From positions 1-64,000 of the forward strand of contig JBLIDT010000001.1 in assembly GCA_047632755.1 (NCBI GenBank): 64,000 bases of DNA. The letters are read 5' to 3'. The DNA is from JAKVAV01 sp047632755 (lineage in GTDB: Bacteria > Bacteroidota > Bacteroidia > Flavobacteriales_D > Cryomorphaceae). Under the pieces are notes generated by a model. It did not search any database. It had not been told where the DNA came from and was given only the letters and a program-made list of their open reading frames with translations. This document shows, piece after piece, positions 54,080-62,585 of this stretch (positions are counted from its first letter, which is position 1; the number at the start of each line of letters is the position of its first letter). The translations under genes and the position numbers were made by a program.

Positions 54080-55614
54080 AGCTTGTCGAGGTTTTTCAAA
54101 TAATAATCTGCCTGGTTCAGTAGTTCTTCTTTCTTTTCAATACTCATCTTATTCAAGGTCGGATAGACAAATCCGAGTCGAGGATTTTTCTCCAGTTTGT
54201 CTCGGTTGCGGTCGTAAAAATCCCAGTACAGAGAATTAAACGGGCAAGCGTTTTCTCCGGTTTTTTTCGATTTTGAGTAATGGCACTTCTTACAATAGTT
54301 ACTCATCTTGTCGATGTAATTCGCCGAGGATACGTAAGGCTTGGTGCCTACAATTCCACCATCCGCAAACTGACTCATTCCACGCGTATTGGTAATCTCT
54401 ACCCATTCTATGGCATCTATGTAGATTCCTAGATACCATGCATCTACCTCATCGGGGTGGATTCCCGCCAAGAGGGCAAAGTTTCCCGTCACCATCAATC
54501 GCTGGATGTGGTGCGCATAAGAGTAGTCCAATGATTGATTGATAGCTTGGCTCATGCAGTTCATCTTCGTTTCACCCGTCCAATACCACTCGGGCAACTT
54601 CTGCTGGTGATCGAAGTAATTCATCTCGGCATAATCAGGCATCTTGGCCCAATAGACGCCGCGCATGTATTCTCTCCAACCTAATATTTGGCGGATAAAC
54701 CCTTCAACCGCGGCAATGGGGTAGCGCTCTTTGTCTTCGTGCCAAGCCTCTTCCACGCTCTGTATGACTTCTTTCGGGCTTAACACCTTACTATTCATCA
54801 AAAAGCTAATCCGCGAGTGGTAAACGGACCATTCATTCTCCCGCATAGCATCTTGAAAGTCCCCGAAATTGGTAAGGCACTCATCGATGAAAAAGCGCAG
54901 CATATTTAGCCCTTCTATGCGCGAAACAGGCCAGATAAAATTGTTAGGCTCAATTCGCCCTATGGTTTTCACCCCCTCTTTTTTGAGCATCTCAGTGATT
55001 TCCTTCACCTCTTTTGAATAGGTTTTGGGTTCAATCACCTTTTGAGCTTCGGGAAGACTCTTGCGGTTTTGTTTGTCAAAATTCCATTGGCCATCCACGG
55101 GGTTTTCGCCATCCATCAGAATATCGTATTTCTTTCGCATGTTGCGGTAAAACGATTCCATCAAATAAGTCTTTTTTCCTTTGAAAAAAGCCCCCAAGTC
55201 TTCTCGTTGGCTCAAGAAGTGCTCGGTATCAGCTACTCGACAAGGTATCTCAAGTGAGTCTTTGAGAAGATTCAAAGCTTCGTCTAGTCTGTATTCATCG
55301 GGAAGTTGATAGGCCCATACATCGCACTTTTCTTTCGCGATGTAATAGCGGATATTCTCCACAATGGAGCCCTGATTCTCCTTATCGTCCAACCTCAGAT
55401 AGATGACTTTAAACCCCCTCTTTTCGAGCCAGGAGGCAAAATCACGCATGGCTAAAAAGAAAGCCACTACTTTCTGAATGTGGTGCTTAACATAATCTGT
55501 TTCAGATCGCGCTTCACAGATCAAAACCACCATTCCATTAGGATCATCATCCCACCAACTATGTTGACGGTTGAGTTGATCTCCCAACACTAATCTTAAA
55601 TCCTTATTTGCCAT
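54076..55614 (-). CDS. Iron-sulfur cryptochrome/photolyase (FeS-BCP, PhrB-like)
   Basis: A 512-residue prokaryotic (6-4) photolyase-like protein of the FeS-BCP group. The N-terminus LRLVLGDQLNRQHSW is the antenna/Rossmann part typical of this family. Four cysteines can be placed at 353, 441, 444 and 457, with the spacing of the known PhrB [4Fe-4S] ligands. Motifs include GWREYMRGVYWAKMPDY and CHYSKSKKTGENACPFNSLYW. It therefore probably binds FAD and an Fe-S cluster and repairs UV lesions or senses light. It is the last gene of the eight-gene operon that starts at 60433, 36 bases from the ABC1 kinase gene. Confidence 0.94.
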   Translation of the reverse strand: MANKDLRLVLGDQLNRQHSWWDDDPNGMVVLICEARSETDYVKHHIQKVVAFFLAMRDFASWLEKRGFKVIYLRLDDKENQGSIVENIRYYIAKEKCDVWAYQLPDEYRLDEALNLLKDSLEIPCRVADTEHFLSQREDLGAFFKGKKTYLMESFYRNMRKKYDILMDGENPVDGQWNFDKQNRKSLPEAQKVIEPKTYSKEVKEITEMLKKEGVKTIGRIEPNNFIWPVSRIEGLNMLRFFIDECLTNFGDFQDAMRENEWSVYHSRISFLMNSKVLSPKEVIQSVEEAWHEDKERYPIAAVEGFIRQILGWREYMRGVYWAKMPDYAEMNYFDHQQKLPEWYWTGETKMNCMSQAINQSLDYSYAHHIQRLMVTGNFALLAGIHPDEVDAWYLGIYIDAIEWVEITNTRGMSQFADGGIVGTKPYVSSANYIDKMSNYCKKCHYSKSKKTGENACPFNSLYWDFYDRNRDKLEKNPRLGFVYPTLNKMSIEKKEELLNQADYYLKNLDKL

Positions 55615-55650
55615 AAGGGAACAACAAGCGCCAAAAAGGAAGGTTTGTTT

Positions 55651-56973
55651 CTAGGATGCCTTTGGTATTTTCAACAGGTCAATTGGCGCTTTGGTTTTAA
55701 CTTTGGCTTCGAGCATGTGCAAGATGTTGTAGAGTCCAAAGTAGGTGCGATTGATGTAAATACCGTGCTTAGAACCGCGCGCTACATTGCTTTTCCTAAA
55801 CTGCTTTTCACCTGCAACCTGATCTCCCAAAGCGTATATGCCAGCAAAGTACTCCTTGCTACTAAAGTCAAACTCTTCAACCCCAAACGGCTGACAAAGA
55901 AGGGAAACCATTTGGCCAAATACTCGGGTAAAGTACTCCGTCTCTGCCGGTTTATCATCGGGAAGTAGAAACTCCATTTTGTGAAGGAGAGCATTGAATT
56001 CAAAAGGCTTTCGCGTAAGCTCGATATTCATAAATCGGAAATAGTCGTTATAGAAATCAAGCGGGATTTCTTTGACACACCCAAAATCCAAAACAGCCAA
56101 TTGACCGTCTGTTGTGACGAGGAAATTACCCGGATGTGGATCGGCATGAACCATCTGAAGCTCGTGAATCTGGTAATTGTAAAAGTCCCAGAGCGCTTGA
56201 GCGATTTCATTTCGCTTTTCTTGCGAAGGCTTGGTTTCGATCCACTCACTTAAGTGAACTCCTTCAATCCAGTCCATCGTAATCACCCTTTCGGATGAGT
56301 ATTCTGGGTAGTACTTTGGAAAGCGAATATCCAAGTCGCGGCACTTTTCTGTAAGCTCCATCGAACGTCTGAGCTCCAGGCTGTAATCCGTTTCTTCCAA
56401 AAGCTTCTCTTCAACTTCCTGAAGATATTTATCCAAATCCTTGCCCTTCACATTCATCAAACGCATGGCAATGGGCTTGGCCAATTTCAAATCACTCGTA
56501 ACACTATTCGCTACACCAGGGTACTGAACCTTAACAGCCAGCTTCTTCCCATTGAGCGTCGCTTGATGAACTTGGCCTATTGAAGCAGCATTGAGCGCCT
56601 TGGACGAAAAAGTGTCAAAAATCTCGTCGGGACTAGCATCAAAATATTTCTTAAAAGTCTTCACTACCAATGGATACGACAAAGGTGGAGCATTGTACTG
56701 CGCCATTTGAAACTTATCCGTGTAAGCCTTCGGTAGTATGTTTTGATCCATGGACATCATCTGGGCCACCTTGAGAGCACTCCCCTTCAATTGACTCAAT
56801 GATTCATAGACATCAGCGGCATTGGCCTCATCGAGGGCATCGCGACTCATGTCTGGATCTACCATCTTCTTGGCGTAATACTTCAGGTAATTACCGCCCA
56901 CTTTAGCTCCCGTTCCCACAAACTTTGCGGCACGCTGAACCTTAGAAACAGGAATTTTGTGTTGCTCTTTCAT
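55651..56973 (-). CDS. ABC1/AarF/UbiB-family kinase-like protein
   Basis: A 440-residue atypical kinase of the ABC1 (UbiB/COQ8) family. The N-terminal KxGQ-like segment is seen in YESLSQLKGSALKVAQMMSMD, the ALNAASIGQVHQATLNGKKLAVKVQYPG stretch carries the Ala-rich loop and the lysine, and HADPHPGNFLVTTDGQLAVLDFGCVKE holds the catalytic and metal sites. Members support quinone or lipid metabolism and are common next to photo-oxidative genes. It is 7 bases from the TetR gene and in the same operon. The substrate is unknown. Confidence 0.92.
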   Translation of the reverse strand: MKEQHKIPVSKVQRAAKFVGTGAKVGGNYLKYYAKKMVDPDMSRDALDEANAADVYESLSQLKGSALKVAQMMSMDQNILPKAYTDKFQMAQYNAPPLSYPLVVKTFKKYFDASPDEIFDTFSSKALNAASIGQVHQATLNGKKLAVKVQYPGVANSVTSDLKLAKPIAMRLMNVKGKDLDKYLQEVEEKLLEETDYSLELRRSMELTEKCRDLDIRFPKYYPEYSSERVITMDWIEGVHLSEWIETKPSQEKRNEIAQALWDFYNYQIHELQMVHADPHPGNFLVTTDGQLAVLDFGCVKEIPLDFYNDYFRFMNIELTRKPFEFNALLHKMEFLLPDDKPAETEYFTRVFGQMVSLLCQPFGVEEFDFSSKEYFAGIYALGDQVAGEKQFRKSNVARGSKHGIYINRTYFGLYNILHMLEAKVKTKAPIDLLKIPKAS

Positions 56974-56980
56974 GTCCCGC

Positions 56981-57640
56981 TTATTTTGTTTGCCAAAGGA
57001 ACTTCACGAAATCAATGGTTCGGTCTAACGTTGATTCTCTCAATAATTCGAATGAAAGGTTTACTGCTTTTTCTATCGCAGCATCAGTTTGCTCGAAGCC
57101 ATCACTTGTATCCTTCACCCAAAAATCAACAACGAAAACCAGTTGCAACCAAAATGCCTGATTGTAGCGGTCTGAAATAAACGTACGCTCCTTGATCTCA
57201 TCGCCATTGATTCCTTCTACAGTCACCCGCTTTGAAAACTTCAGGAAGTGCTCCTTGTATGTCTTAAGGGCATCGGGAGTTTTCATCACTTCCTTCAAAC
57301 CCGTCCATCGCATCGTGATGAAACTTCGCCTTCCCTTCAACACCTCCAAATGTGTGTAATAAAAGGAGAGTAGCTTCTCGCGCGCATTGAAAGACTCGTA
57401 GTTCGAATCTTCCGCTATCGCTTTCAACGTTTCGGCCATTAGGTCTTCCCAAACACCTTCTTCAATAGATTCAAATGAGGTGAAATGTGAATAAAACTCT
57501 GCTTCACTTATTCCCAAATCATCAGCAAACTTGAAGATTGATGCCGGTTGTTTTCCTTCCGTTAAAACATATTTCAAATAAGCATCTATTATCTGCTTTG
57601 GGGTCAATTTCGCTTTGGTAGTTCTTGTTTTTGCTGCCAT
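56981..57640 (-). CDS. TetR family transcriptional regulator
   Basis: A 219-residue TetR-like regulator. The N-terminal helix-turn-helix region (KLTPKQIIDAYLKYVLTEGKQPAS, then FADDLGISEAEFYSHFTSF) is diverged from the classic motif but fits the fold. The C-terminal ligand domain is helical, with FITMRWTGLKEVM and FWLQLVFVVDFWVKDTS. Similar regulators accompany ABC1 kinases in Bacteroidetes. It is one base from the hydrolase stop and 7 bases from the kinase gene, so it is inside the operon. It is the most likely local regulator of the operon promoter. Confidence 0.85.
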   Translation of the reverse strand: MAAKTRTTKAKLTPKQIIDAYLKYVLTEGKQPASIFKFADDLGISEAEFYSHFTSFESIEEGVWEDLMAETLKAIAEDSNYESFNAREKLLSFYYTHLEVLKGRRSFITMRWTGLKEVMKTPDALKTYKEHFLKFSKRVTVEGINGDEIKERTFISDRYNQAFWLQLVFVVDFWVKDTSDGFEQTDAAIEKAVNLSFELLRESTLDRTIDFVKFLWQTK

Positions 57641-57641
57641 T

Positions 57642-58445
57642 CTACACGATTCTGTGTTCCAATTTCAAAATAAATTTAAAGCACCTTTGATTGAACTCTG
57701 CGGCTCGTTCAATATTGCAAACGTGACCGCATCGCTCTATGGTTTCCAGCACGACTTCGCTGTATTTCTCTACGTAATCTCTCGCTGGTTGCAGAAATAC
57801 ATGGTCCTGCTCCCCCATTACGATCAAACATGGTGCTTGTATTTTCTGTGAAAAAAGGTCTTTCAATGTTCGGTTGAGTTTTTTCAACAAACCAAACCAC
57901 CTCTTTGCCTCTTGGTCCTTCAGTTTTTGTGCTTCTCGAATGAACACCCGCCGAGAAGCGGAGTGATTATTTCGCGGAAGCAGGACCACCGCAAACACCT
58001 GATAAAGCAACTGAAAAGGCAAAATGGATGAGAGTGCTCTGGCGCCAAAAGCCAAAACTTTAATCTTCCGACTCATTTTAAATATTCCACCTGCCAGCAC
58101 AACGGACGAAACTCGAGTGGGCGCCAATAACTCGATGTGCCTGATTACTATACTTCCCATGGAAACACCTATGAAATGAGCTTCTTGTATGGATAAGCTA
58201 TCCATGACATCCAACACATCTTTTGCCACGAGGCTAAAGCCAAACTCCATATCTGACTCCAGATCTTTTGATTTTCCGTGGTCGCGTAAATCAATGAGCA
58301 GGAGATTGAATTTTCCTTTGAAGAAATCAACTTGCTTTTGCCAAGTTCTCACGCTTCCGCCTGCGCCGTGCACAAAAACCATCCATGCCTCGTGCTCTTG
58401 AGTGTGGTGAATTTCGTAGTGAAGAATGGAGTTCGGTTTAGACAC
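57642..58445 (-). CDS. Alpha/beta hydrolase
   Basis: A 267-residue alpha/beta hydrolase. The oxyanion-hole motif VHGAGGSVRTW is near residue 24. The nucleophile elbow FIGVSMGS, the DLRDHGKS segment and the late His in ETIERCGHVCNIER complete the triad, with the Asp in MGEQDHVF. A GTG start at 58445 overlaps the TIGR03643 stop by one base (TAGTG). No signal peptide. Likely an esterase, lipase-like or peroxidase-like enzyme of the photo-oxidative operon; the substrate is unknown. Confidence 0.88.
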   Translation of the reverse strand: MSKPNSILHYEIHHTQEHEAWMVFVHGAGGSVRTWQKQVDFFKGKFNLLLIDLRDHGKSKDLESDMEFGFSLVAKDVLDVMDSLSIQEAHFIGVSMGSIVIRHIELLAPTRVSSVVLAGGIFKMSRKIKVLAFGARALSSILPFQLLYQVFAVVLLPRNNHSASRRVFIREAQKLKDQEAKRWFGLLKKLNRTLKDLFSQKIQAPCLIVMGEQDHVFLQPARDYVEKYSEVVLETIERCGHVCNIERAAEFNQRCFKFILKLEHRIV

Positions 58446-58732
58446 TATCTTTTTGATATTTTATTGCCTGAAATATTTCTCTGACGGCTGCATTTAAACC
58501 TGTCTGCGGGAGATGTTCCCGCATGCTTTGTCGTGCGGCCTTGTACTCTTTTCCTCCACATTCTGAAGCTCGATGGCTTCATATTCCTTCTCATCAAAGA
58601 GATGACCACTTTTTCGGTTACCCCAAACTGATCTTCAATGGTATCAAAGGTCGTACGGTCTTCCCAAGCCATCTCGATTACTCTATCAAGCCCCCTTTCT
58701 CCCAACTCATCTTCAACTTTTTTCAGATTCAT
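58445..58732 (-). CDS. TIGR03643 family protein
   Basis: A 95-residue protein of the TIGR03643 family, a small conserved group seen mainly in marine bacteria. The family core is present: DRVIEMAWEDRTTFDTIEDQFGVTEK, then SLMRRNMKPSSFRMWRKRVQGRTTKH and the end FKCSRQRNISGNKISKR. It looks like a small HTH-type protein (helix around DTIEDQFGVTEKVVISLM) with a basic tail, so nucleic acid binding is plausible but unproven. The start is 5 bases from the lycopene cyclase stop. Its company with photolyases in this window is notable. Confidence 0.93.
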   Translation of the reverse strand: MNLKKVEDELGERGLDRVIEMAWEDRTTFDTIEDQFGVTEKVVISLMRRNMKPSSFRMWRKRVQGRTTKHAGTSPADRFKCSRQRNISGNKISKR

Positions 58733-58737
58733 GCCCG

Positions 58738-59448
58738 CTACGTTACTGTCAATTCTCCTGAGAATTTCCTCACTTTGTATTGCTCAAGTACACTTATAAC
58801 AATCAAAAGCATAAGCATGTTGTAACCTATGTCGTCGACAGGAATGGTGAGTATGCGAAGATTGAGATTTTCAGCATTGTTGTACCAAACTACTGGTTCT
58901 TTAGTAAATAGTCCTGTCAGAGCTCCATTGACTATCAAGAACGGTATTTGAATGATAATAAAGGCTAAAAAGAATTGCCCGAGATAGTCACTTCGGTTGA
59001 TCAGTAGATGCCAAATCAAGAAAAGGCAGAGCAGCGAAAAGGTGGTAAACGTATAAAGTCTGTCGACGAAAAGCACCGACAAAACGAAACTCACCAAAAT
59101 GAGAGCTGCAGTTATCTTGTTTTGAGCTGACTTCAAGGGTGAATTGGGCAAGAAGTAATTCAGCACTTCATAAATGAAGGCACAAGCAAATGGCACAACA
59201 ACAAAGAAAAGACACTCTTCGATGGGTAGATTCGCAATTTGAATACCAGAGATGTACTGCTCATTAAAACCCCAGACTCCTTTATCTGTAAACCAGACGT
59301 CCCACGGAACAAATAGAAGACACATCACTGCTATTCCTAGAAACACTCCTGGCCAGAACCTAACGAATTTTAAACGCCTATCGAAGCTTTTCGCCAATGG
59401 ATAGGAAAGGGTGAGCAGGTCGAGTAAAAGATAGTAATAGTGCTCCAA
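58738..59448 (-). CDS. Lycopene cyclase domain protein (fused two-repeat type)
   Basis: A 236-residue membrane protein with about six to seven helices. Two repeats of the lycopene-cyclase domain are visible: the first has NLPIEECLFFVVVPFACAFIYEVL (P-x-E-E motif), and the second has PVDDIGYNMLMLLIVISVLEQYK. It would cyclise lycopene ends to beta-ionone rings. The start is uncertain: TTG 59448 (LEHYYYLLLDLLTLSYPL) fits family length, while the frame extends to GTG 59499 by overlapping the hydroxylase gene. It sits between crtZ and TIGR03643. Phytoene synthase and desaturase genes are not in the window. Confidence 0.88.
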   Translation of the reverse strand: MEHYYYLLLDLLTLSYPLAKSFDRRLKFVRFWPGVFLGIAVMCLLFVPWDVWFTDKGVWGFNEQYISGIQIANLPIEECLFFVVVPFACAFIYEVLNYFLPNSPLKSAQNKITAALILVSFVLSVLFVDRLYTFTTFSLLCLFLIWHLLINRSDYLGQFFLAFIIIQIPFLIVNGALTGLFTKEPVVWYNNAENLNLRILTIPVDDIGYNMLMLLIVISVLEQYKVRKFSGELTVT

Positions 59449-59467
59449 TTGCCGTGGTATTGATGGT

Positions 59468-59932
59468 TCAAGAGGTTCGCATCGATCGCTTCGCCTCACG
59501 AAAAAATTTGAGAGGCACTACCAGCATACCAAAACATTCTCCTTCTTCTTTTCTCAAATGCTTGTGGTGCACTTTGTGTGCCTTGCGTATCGCTCTGAAA
59601 TATACATTATCAGTTCGTTTGAACCAATCAAATCTTTGATGTATGAAAACATCATGCACCAAAAAGTAACAGAGACCATAGAGCGCTATCCCTAAGCCTA
59701 CGGATAACTTCCAGTCATTTCCATCCATCATACCGAACATAGTGAACAACCATGAAGGAATTGCAAAAATGAGAAAGAACACATCGTTTTTCTCAAAAAA
59801 ACCAGGTTTATGCTGATGATGGTCCTCGTGAAAATACCAGCCCAAACCGTGCATAACAAATTTGTGTGCAAACCAAGCCATAAACTCCATAAAGAAGAAT
59901 GTGGCAAATAAGATGAACAGGCTTAAAACCAT
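59468..59932 (-). CDS. crtZ: Beta-carotene hydroxylase (CrtZ-like)
   Basis: A 154-residue fatty-acid-hydroxylase-superfamily membrane enzyme that hydroxylates beta-carotene to zeaxanthin. Histidine clusters are HKFVMH (23-28), HEDHHQH (35-41), HDVFIH and HKVHHKH, matching the four di-iron clusters of CrtZ. It has about four hydrophobic segments. ATG 59932 lies 6 bases from the upstream redox gene. Together with the cyclase it should yield zeaxanthin-type carotenoid, useful as a photoprotectant. Confidence 0.92.
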   Translation of the reverse strand: MVLSLFILFATFFFMEFMAWFAHKFVMHGLGWYFHEDHHQHKPGFFEKNDVFFLIFAIPSWLFTMFGMMDGNDWKLSVGLGIALYGLCYFLVHDVFIHQRFDWFKRTDNVYFRAIRKAHKVHHKHLRKEEGECFGMLVVPLKFFREAKRSMRTS

Positions 59933-59938
59933 TTAGAT

Positions 59939-60433
59939 TCAGGCTATTTTAGCAACACTTACAAAGTTGGGACGATCGGAAACGTACCTGTAGACAAAGT
60001 TATTAATAACCCTCTTCTTGTGAAACAAGATCACTCCAGGCATCTGAAATGGGTCCCCTGCAGGCTTTCCAATGAGGTTGCCTTTTACCACTCCGGCCAT
60101 GAAAGCTCTCCACCAATTCCTGAAACCAAATAGGGCTCTGAAACTTACTTTGTAAAGCCCGAAACGATTGTACAAATGTTGATCTACATCAGAGATGTGA
60201 CTAAGGTCGCCTAGATTGTAAAGCTTCAGCATATCAGTGGCCATCTCGCTTTTTACCATGTGAACAATAACGATTTTAACTCCTGAAGATTCAATATCAT
60301 TTCTCGCAGCAGCCAAATCTACCATCGTCTCACGGCAAAAGGTACAGCCGAAGTGTCGCAAAAAAACCATCAGAACCCTTTGATTATCAGTTAATTCGCC
60401 TAACCTCTCCCCTCTATTCGTAACGCTATTCAT
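59939..60433 (-). CDS. Peroxiredoxin-like/AhpC-TSA family protein
   Basis: A 164-residue thioredoxin-fold protein of the peroxiredoxin-like group (SelL-related). LMVFLRHFGCTFCRETMVDL has the CxxC motif. VIVHMVKSEMATDM, the DQHLYNRFGLYKVSF segment and GDPFQMPGVILF are typical. The start is ATG 60433, preceded by AAAGGA; a TTG at 60505 lies beyond the promoter region. It is the first gene of the eight-gene operon. It likely reduces peroxides formed under light stress, though electron donor and substrate are unknown. Confidence 0.85.
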   Translation of the reverse strand: MNSVTNRGERLGELTDNQRVLMVFLRHFGCTFCRETMVDLAAARNDIESSGVKIVIVHMVKSEMATDMLKLYNLGDLSHISDVDQHLYNRFGLYKVSFRALFGFRNWWRAFMAGVVKGNLIGKPAGDPFQMPGVILFHKKRVINNFVYRYVSDRPNFVSVAKIA

Positions 60434-60456
60434 TTGATCCTTTATATTAATCACTT

Positions 60457-60489
60457 TATTAAACAAGACAATTATACGATTGTTTAATA
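60457..60489. promoter_or_regulatory. Divergent promoter with perfect 10-bp inverted repeat
   Basis: TATTAAACAA (60457-60466) and TTGTTTAATA (60480-60489) are perfect inverted arms with a 13-base spacer. The spacer carries near-consensus -7 boxes in both directions (minus TATAATTG at 60476-60469, plus TACGATTG at 60475-60482). It lies 24 bases before the peroxiredoxin start and 4 bases before the GTG of the plus-strand gene. It is a likely operator for a dimeric repressor such as the operon's TetR, or for a MerR-type light regulator encoded elsewhere. Confidence 0.72.
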
Positions 60490-60492
60490 CCT

Positions 60493-61047
60493 GTGAATAA
60501 CGCAAAACTTATTAGATGGTTTATAGTTTGGGCTTTGGCGATGATCGTTATTGTAGTCTTGACTTTACCAAATGAAAGGCGCGATAAGATTGATACCCTT
60601 GGTTTTGAAACCACTGAGTCTGCCGAGCTTTACTTCAAAAACGTGAGGTCATTTTATTACATTAACAATTCTGAGGCAAAAGGAATTCTGGACGTATACC
60701 GTTTGGAAAGCATATTCATAGACACCTTGCCATCATTGCCTTTCGCGATGTACAACAACTGGCGGGCAAATGAAACCTTCATTCGGCTAGACACTGCTTA
60801 CCTAAACATGAGGGACTTTACAGCCATAGTGACTGATTCGTCGGGAGTCAAATCCGATACCCTCCGCTTTCCTGAAATGTCGAACGAGTCTCAATACCTC
60901 TTTGCACGCGACATTTATAAAGCTTTGGATGACAACGAGAAATTGGGCCTGGCAAAGGATGATGAAATTATTTGGCTTTCCGAAAGCATGAATCTTTCGA
61001 TAGAGAGAACGCTTACTGATTATTTCAAGCTGCTCGGGAAACTCTGA
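60493..61047 (+). CDS. Membrane-anchored hypothetical protein
   Basis: A 184-residue protein with one N-terminal membrane helix (WFIVWALAMIVIVVLTL, residues about 9-25) and a soluble, probably periplasmic domain rich in Glu, Asp and Tyr. I do not recognise a family. The GTG start at 60493 is close to the inverted-repeat promoter shared with the light operon, which suggests co-regulation. It ends 126 bases before the convergent cryptochrome stop; 61048-61173 has no gene or clear terminator. Confidence 0.7.
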   Translation: MNNAKLIRWFIVWALAMIVIVVLTLPNERRDKIDTLGFETTESAELYFKNVRSFYYINNSEAKGILDVYRLESIFIDTLPSLPFAMYNNWRANETFIRLDTAYLNMRDFTAIVTDSSGVKSDTLRFPEMSNESQYLFARDIYKALDDNEKLGLAKDDEIIWLSESMNLSIERTLTDYFKLLGKL

Positions 61048-61173
61048 CAATAGTCTGTCCATAAAGCCCATTACACTTGTTTTTTAAACTTTATGCACCA
61101 TGCTATTGAACTTTCTTGATCAGACTCTCGTGTGTATTGACAAACTCTAAAAATGTCTGTCAATAGGTTCTCG

Positions 61174-62583
61174 TTACCACTTCTTGTTGACGAAAATCGG
61201 CTTTGCGAAAGCGGTGCCATGCAACCCATACCTGCTTTTATCAGCGTCTGAAAGTTCCCAGGGTTTGTGACTGAACTCTGTTGGGAGTTCAGAAATTTCG
61301 GGTAGCCAGTGCTTAATGTAATCGCCTTTTCCGTCGTATCGGTTGGCTTGGGTAAGCATGTTGAAGTATCTATCTTCCCGTGGGTCATTGCCAACGCCAG
61401 CCACATACGCCCAATTCCCCCAGTTGCTCGTCACGTCGTAATCTATTAACTCTTGCTCGAAGTAGGCTGCTCCATAGCGCCAATCCTGTTTCAGATCTTT
61501 TATCAAATAACTCGCTACGATCTGCCGGCCACGGTTGCTCATAAAACCCGTTTCGTTCAGTTCCTTCATATTTGCATCAACGAAGGGTATCCCTGTTTCT
61601 CCTTTCTTCCAGGCCTCTAGTTTTGTGGAGTCGATCTTCCAATCCACCTCCTCATCTCTGATTCCGCCCGGGTAAAAAAGGTCGTTGCCAAACTTCATAG
61701 CGACATAGCGGAAGTAGTCTCTCCAAACCAATTCAAATACCATCCAGTAGGTAGATGAATTCTTCTTAATTGACTTCTCATAACGCTTCACTTCACTGTA
61801 AATCATGCGCGGAGATATGCACCCGTGCGCCAGCCATCCAGAGAACTTGGAGGAATAGTCTATACCGAGAAGTCCATTGCGGGTGTTCTTGTAAGTGCTG
61901 AGATTTTCAGTTTCCCATAAATAGCTCTCTAGACGCTTCCGAGCTTCACGCTCACCGCCTTTATAGGCTATGGCTGCTTTTTCCGAGATCGGTTCTGAAT
62001 CAAAGCCTAGGTCATTCAGGTTAGGAATGTTTCCAGCAGTCAATTCTTCTGGAAATTTAATCTTCTCGGGAATGGGTAGGATGCCCCTTACTTCGGCCTC
62101 CTTTTCGCATTTCTTTCTAAAATTGGAAAAGATGTCGGGTATGTCTTTCGTTTCGAATGGAATGTCATCGGGATGGTAAAGGCTGTGGCCGTGAAAAAAC
62201 TTTATGTCTACCGTCTTTCCCAAACTGTGCTTTATGCTGTCTTCAACCAAGACTTCTTCCTGGGTTACTTCCTTCTGCGCAAAGAGAGCTATTACCTCGT
62301 ACTGCGCAGCTATTCGCGAGAGCACCTCATGAGGCTTTCCCATTTCGACCATTAAAGAGCTGCCCATTCCTTCGAGGGAGTTCTTTAAATCCTCCAGGCT
62401 CTCCAGAATGAATTGTATACGCCGAGAACCAAATTTTCTCGACCCGTATCTTTCACTTTGCAGATATGCTGAATCAAATATATAGACAGGAATCACCTCT
62501 TCGCATTCTTGAGCTGCTCGCAGAAGAGCCTCGTTATCCGTAACTCTTAAATCATTCCTAAACCAAACTATTCCTCTCTTCAC
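61174..62583 (-). CDS. DASH-type cryptochrome/photolyase
   Basis: A 469-residue CRY-DASH protein. GTG 62583 (VKRGIVWFRNDLRVTDNEALL) is chosen because it begins exactly where family proteins begin and lies 2 bases after the DUF2256 stop; an ATG at 62676 would add 31 residues in the wrong frame of that gene. The N-terminal photolyase domain is followed by the FAD domain with SGWLAHGCISPRMIY, ELVWRDYFRYVA, NETGFMSNRGRQIVASYLIKD and WRYGAAYFEQELIDYDVTSNWGNW. CRY-DASH proteins repair dimers in single-stranded DNA and bind FAD plus MTHF. It is the last gene of a minus-strand operon. Confidence 0.94.
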   Translation of the reverse strand: MKRGIVWFRNDLRVTDNEALLRAAQECEEVIPVYIFDSAYLQSERYGSRKFGSRRIQFILESLEDLKNSLEGMGSSLMVEMGKPHEVLSRIAAQYEVIALFAQKEVTQEEVLVEDSIKHSLGKTVDIKFFHGHSLYHPDDIPFETKDIPDIFSNFRKKCEKEAEVRGILPIPEKIKFPEELTAGNIPNLNDLGFDSEPISEKAAIAYKGGEREARKRLESYLWETENLSTYKNTRNGLLGIDYSSKFSGWLAHGCISPRMIYSEVKRYEKSIKKNSSTYWMVFELVWRDYFRYVAMKFGNDLFYPGGIRDEEVDWKIDSTKLEAWKKGETGIPFVDANMKELNETGFMSNRGRQIVASYLIKDLKQDWRYGAAYFEQELIDYDVTSNWGNWAYVAGVGNDPREDRYFNMLTQANRYDGKGDYIKHWLPEISELPTEFSHKPWELSDADKSRYGLHGTAFAKPIFVNKKW

Positions 62584-62585
62584 GT

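Noticed and set aside
61071..61406. Minus-strand 111-codon open frame
   Set aside because: It sits in a different frame over the end of the DASH cryptochrome and has no domain.
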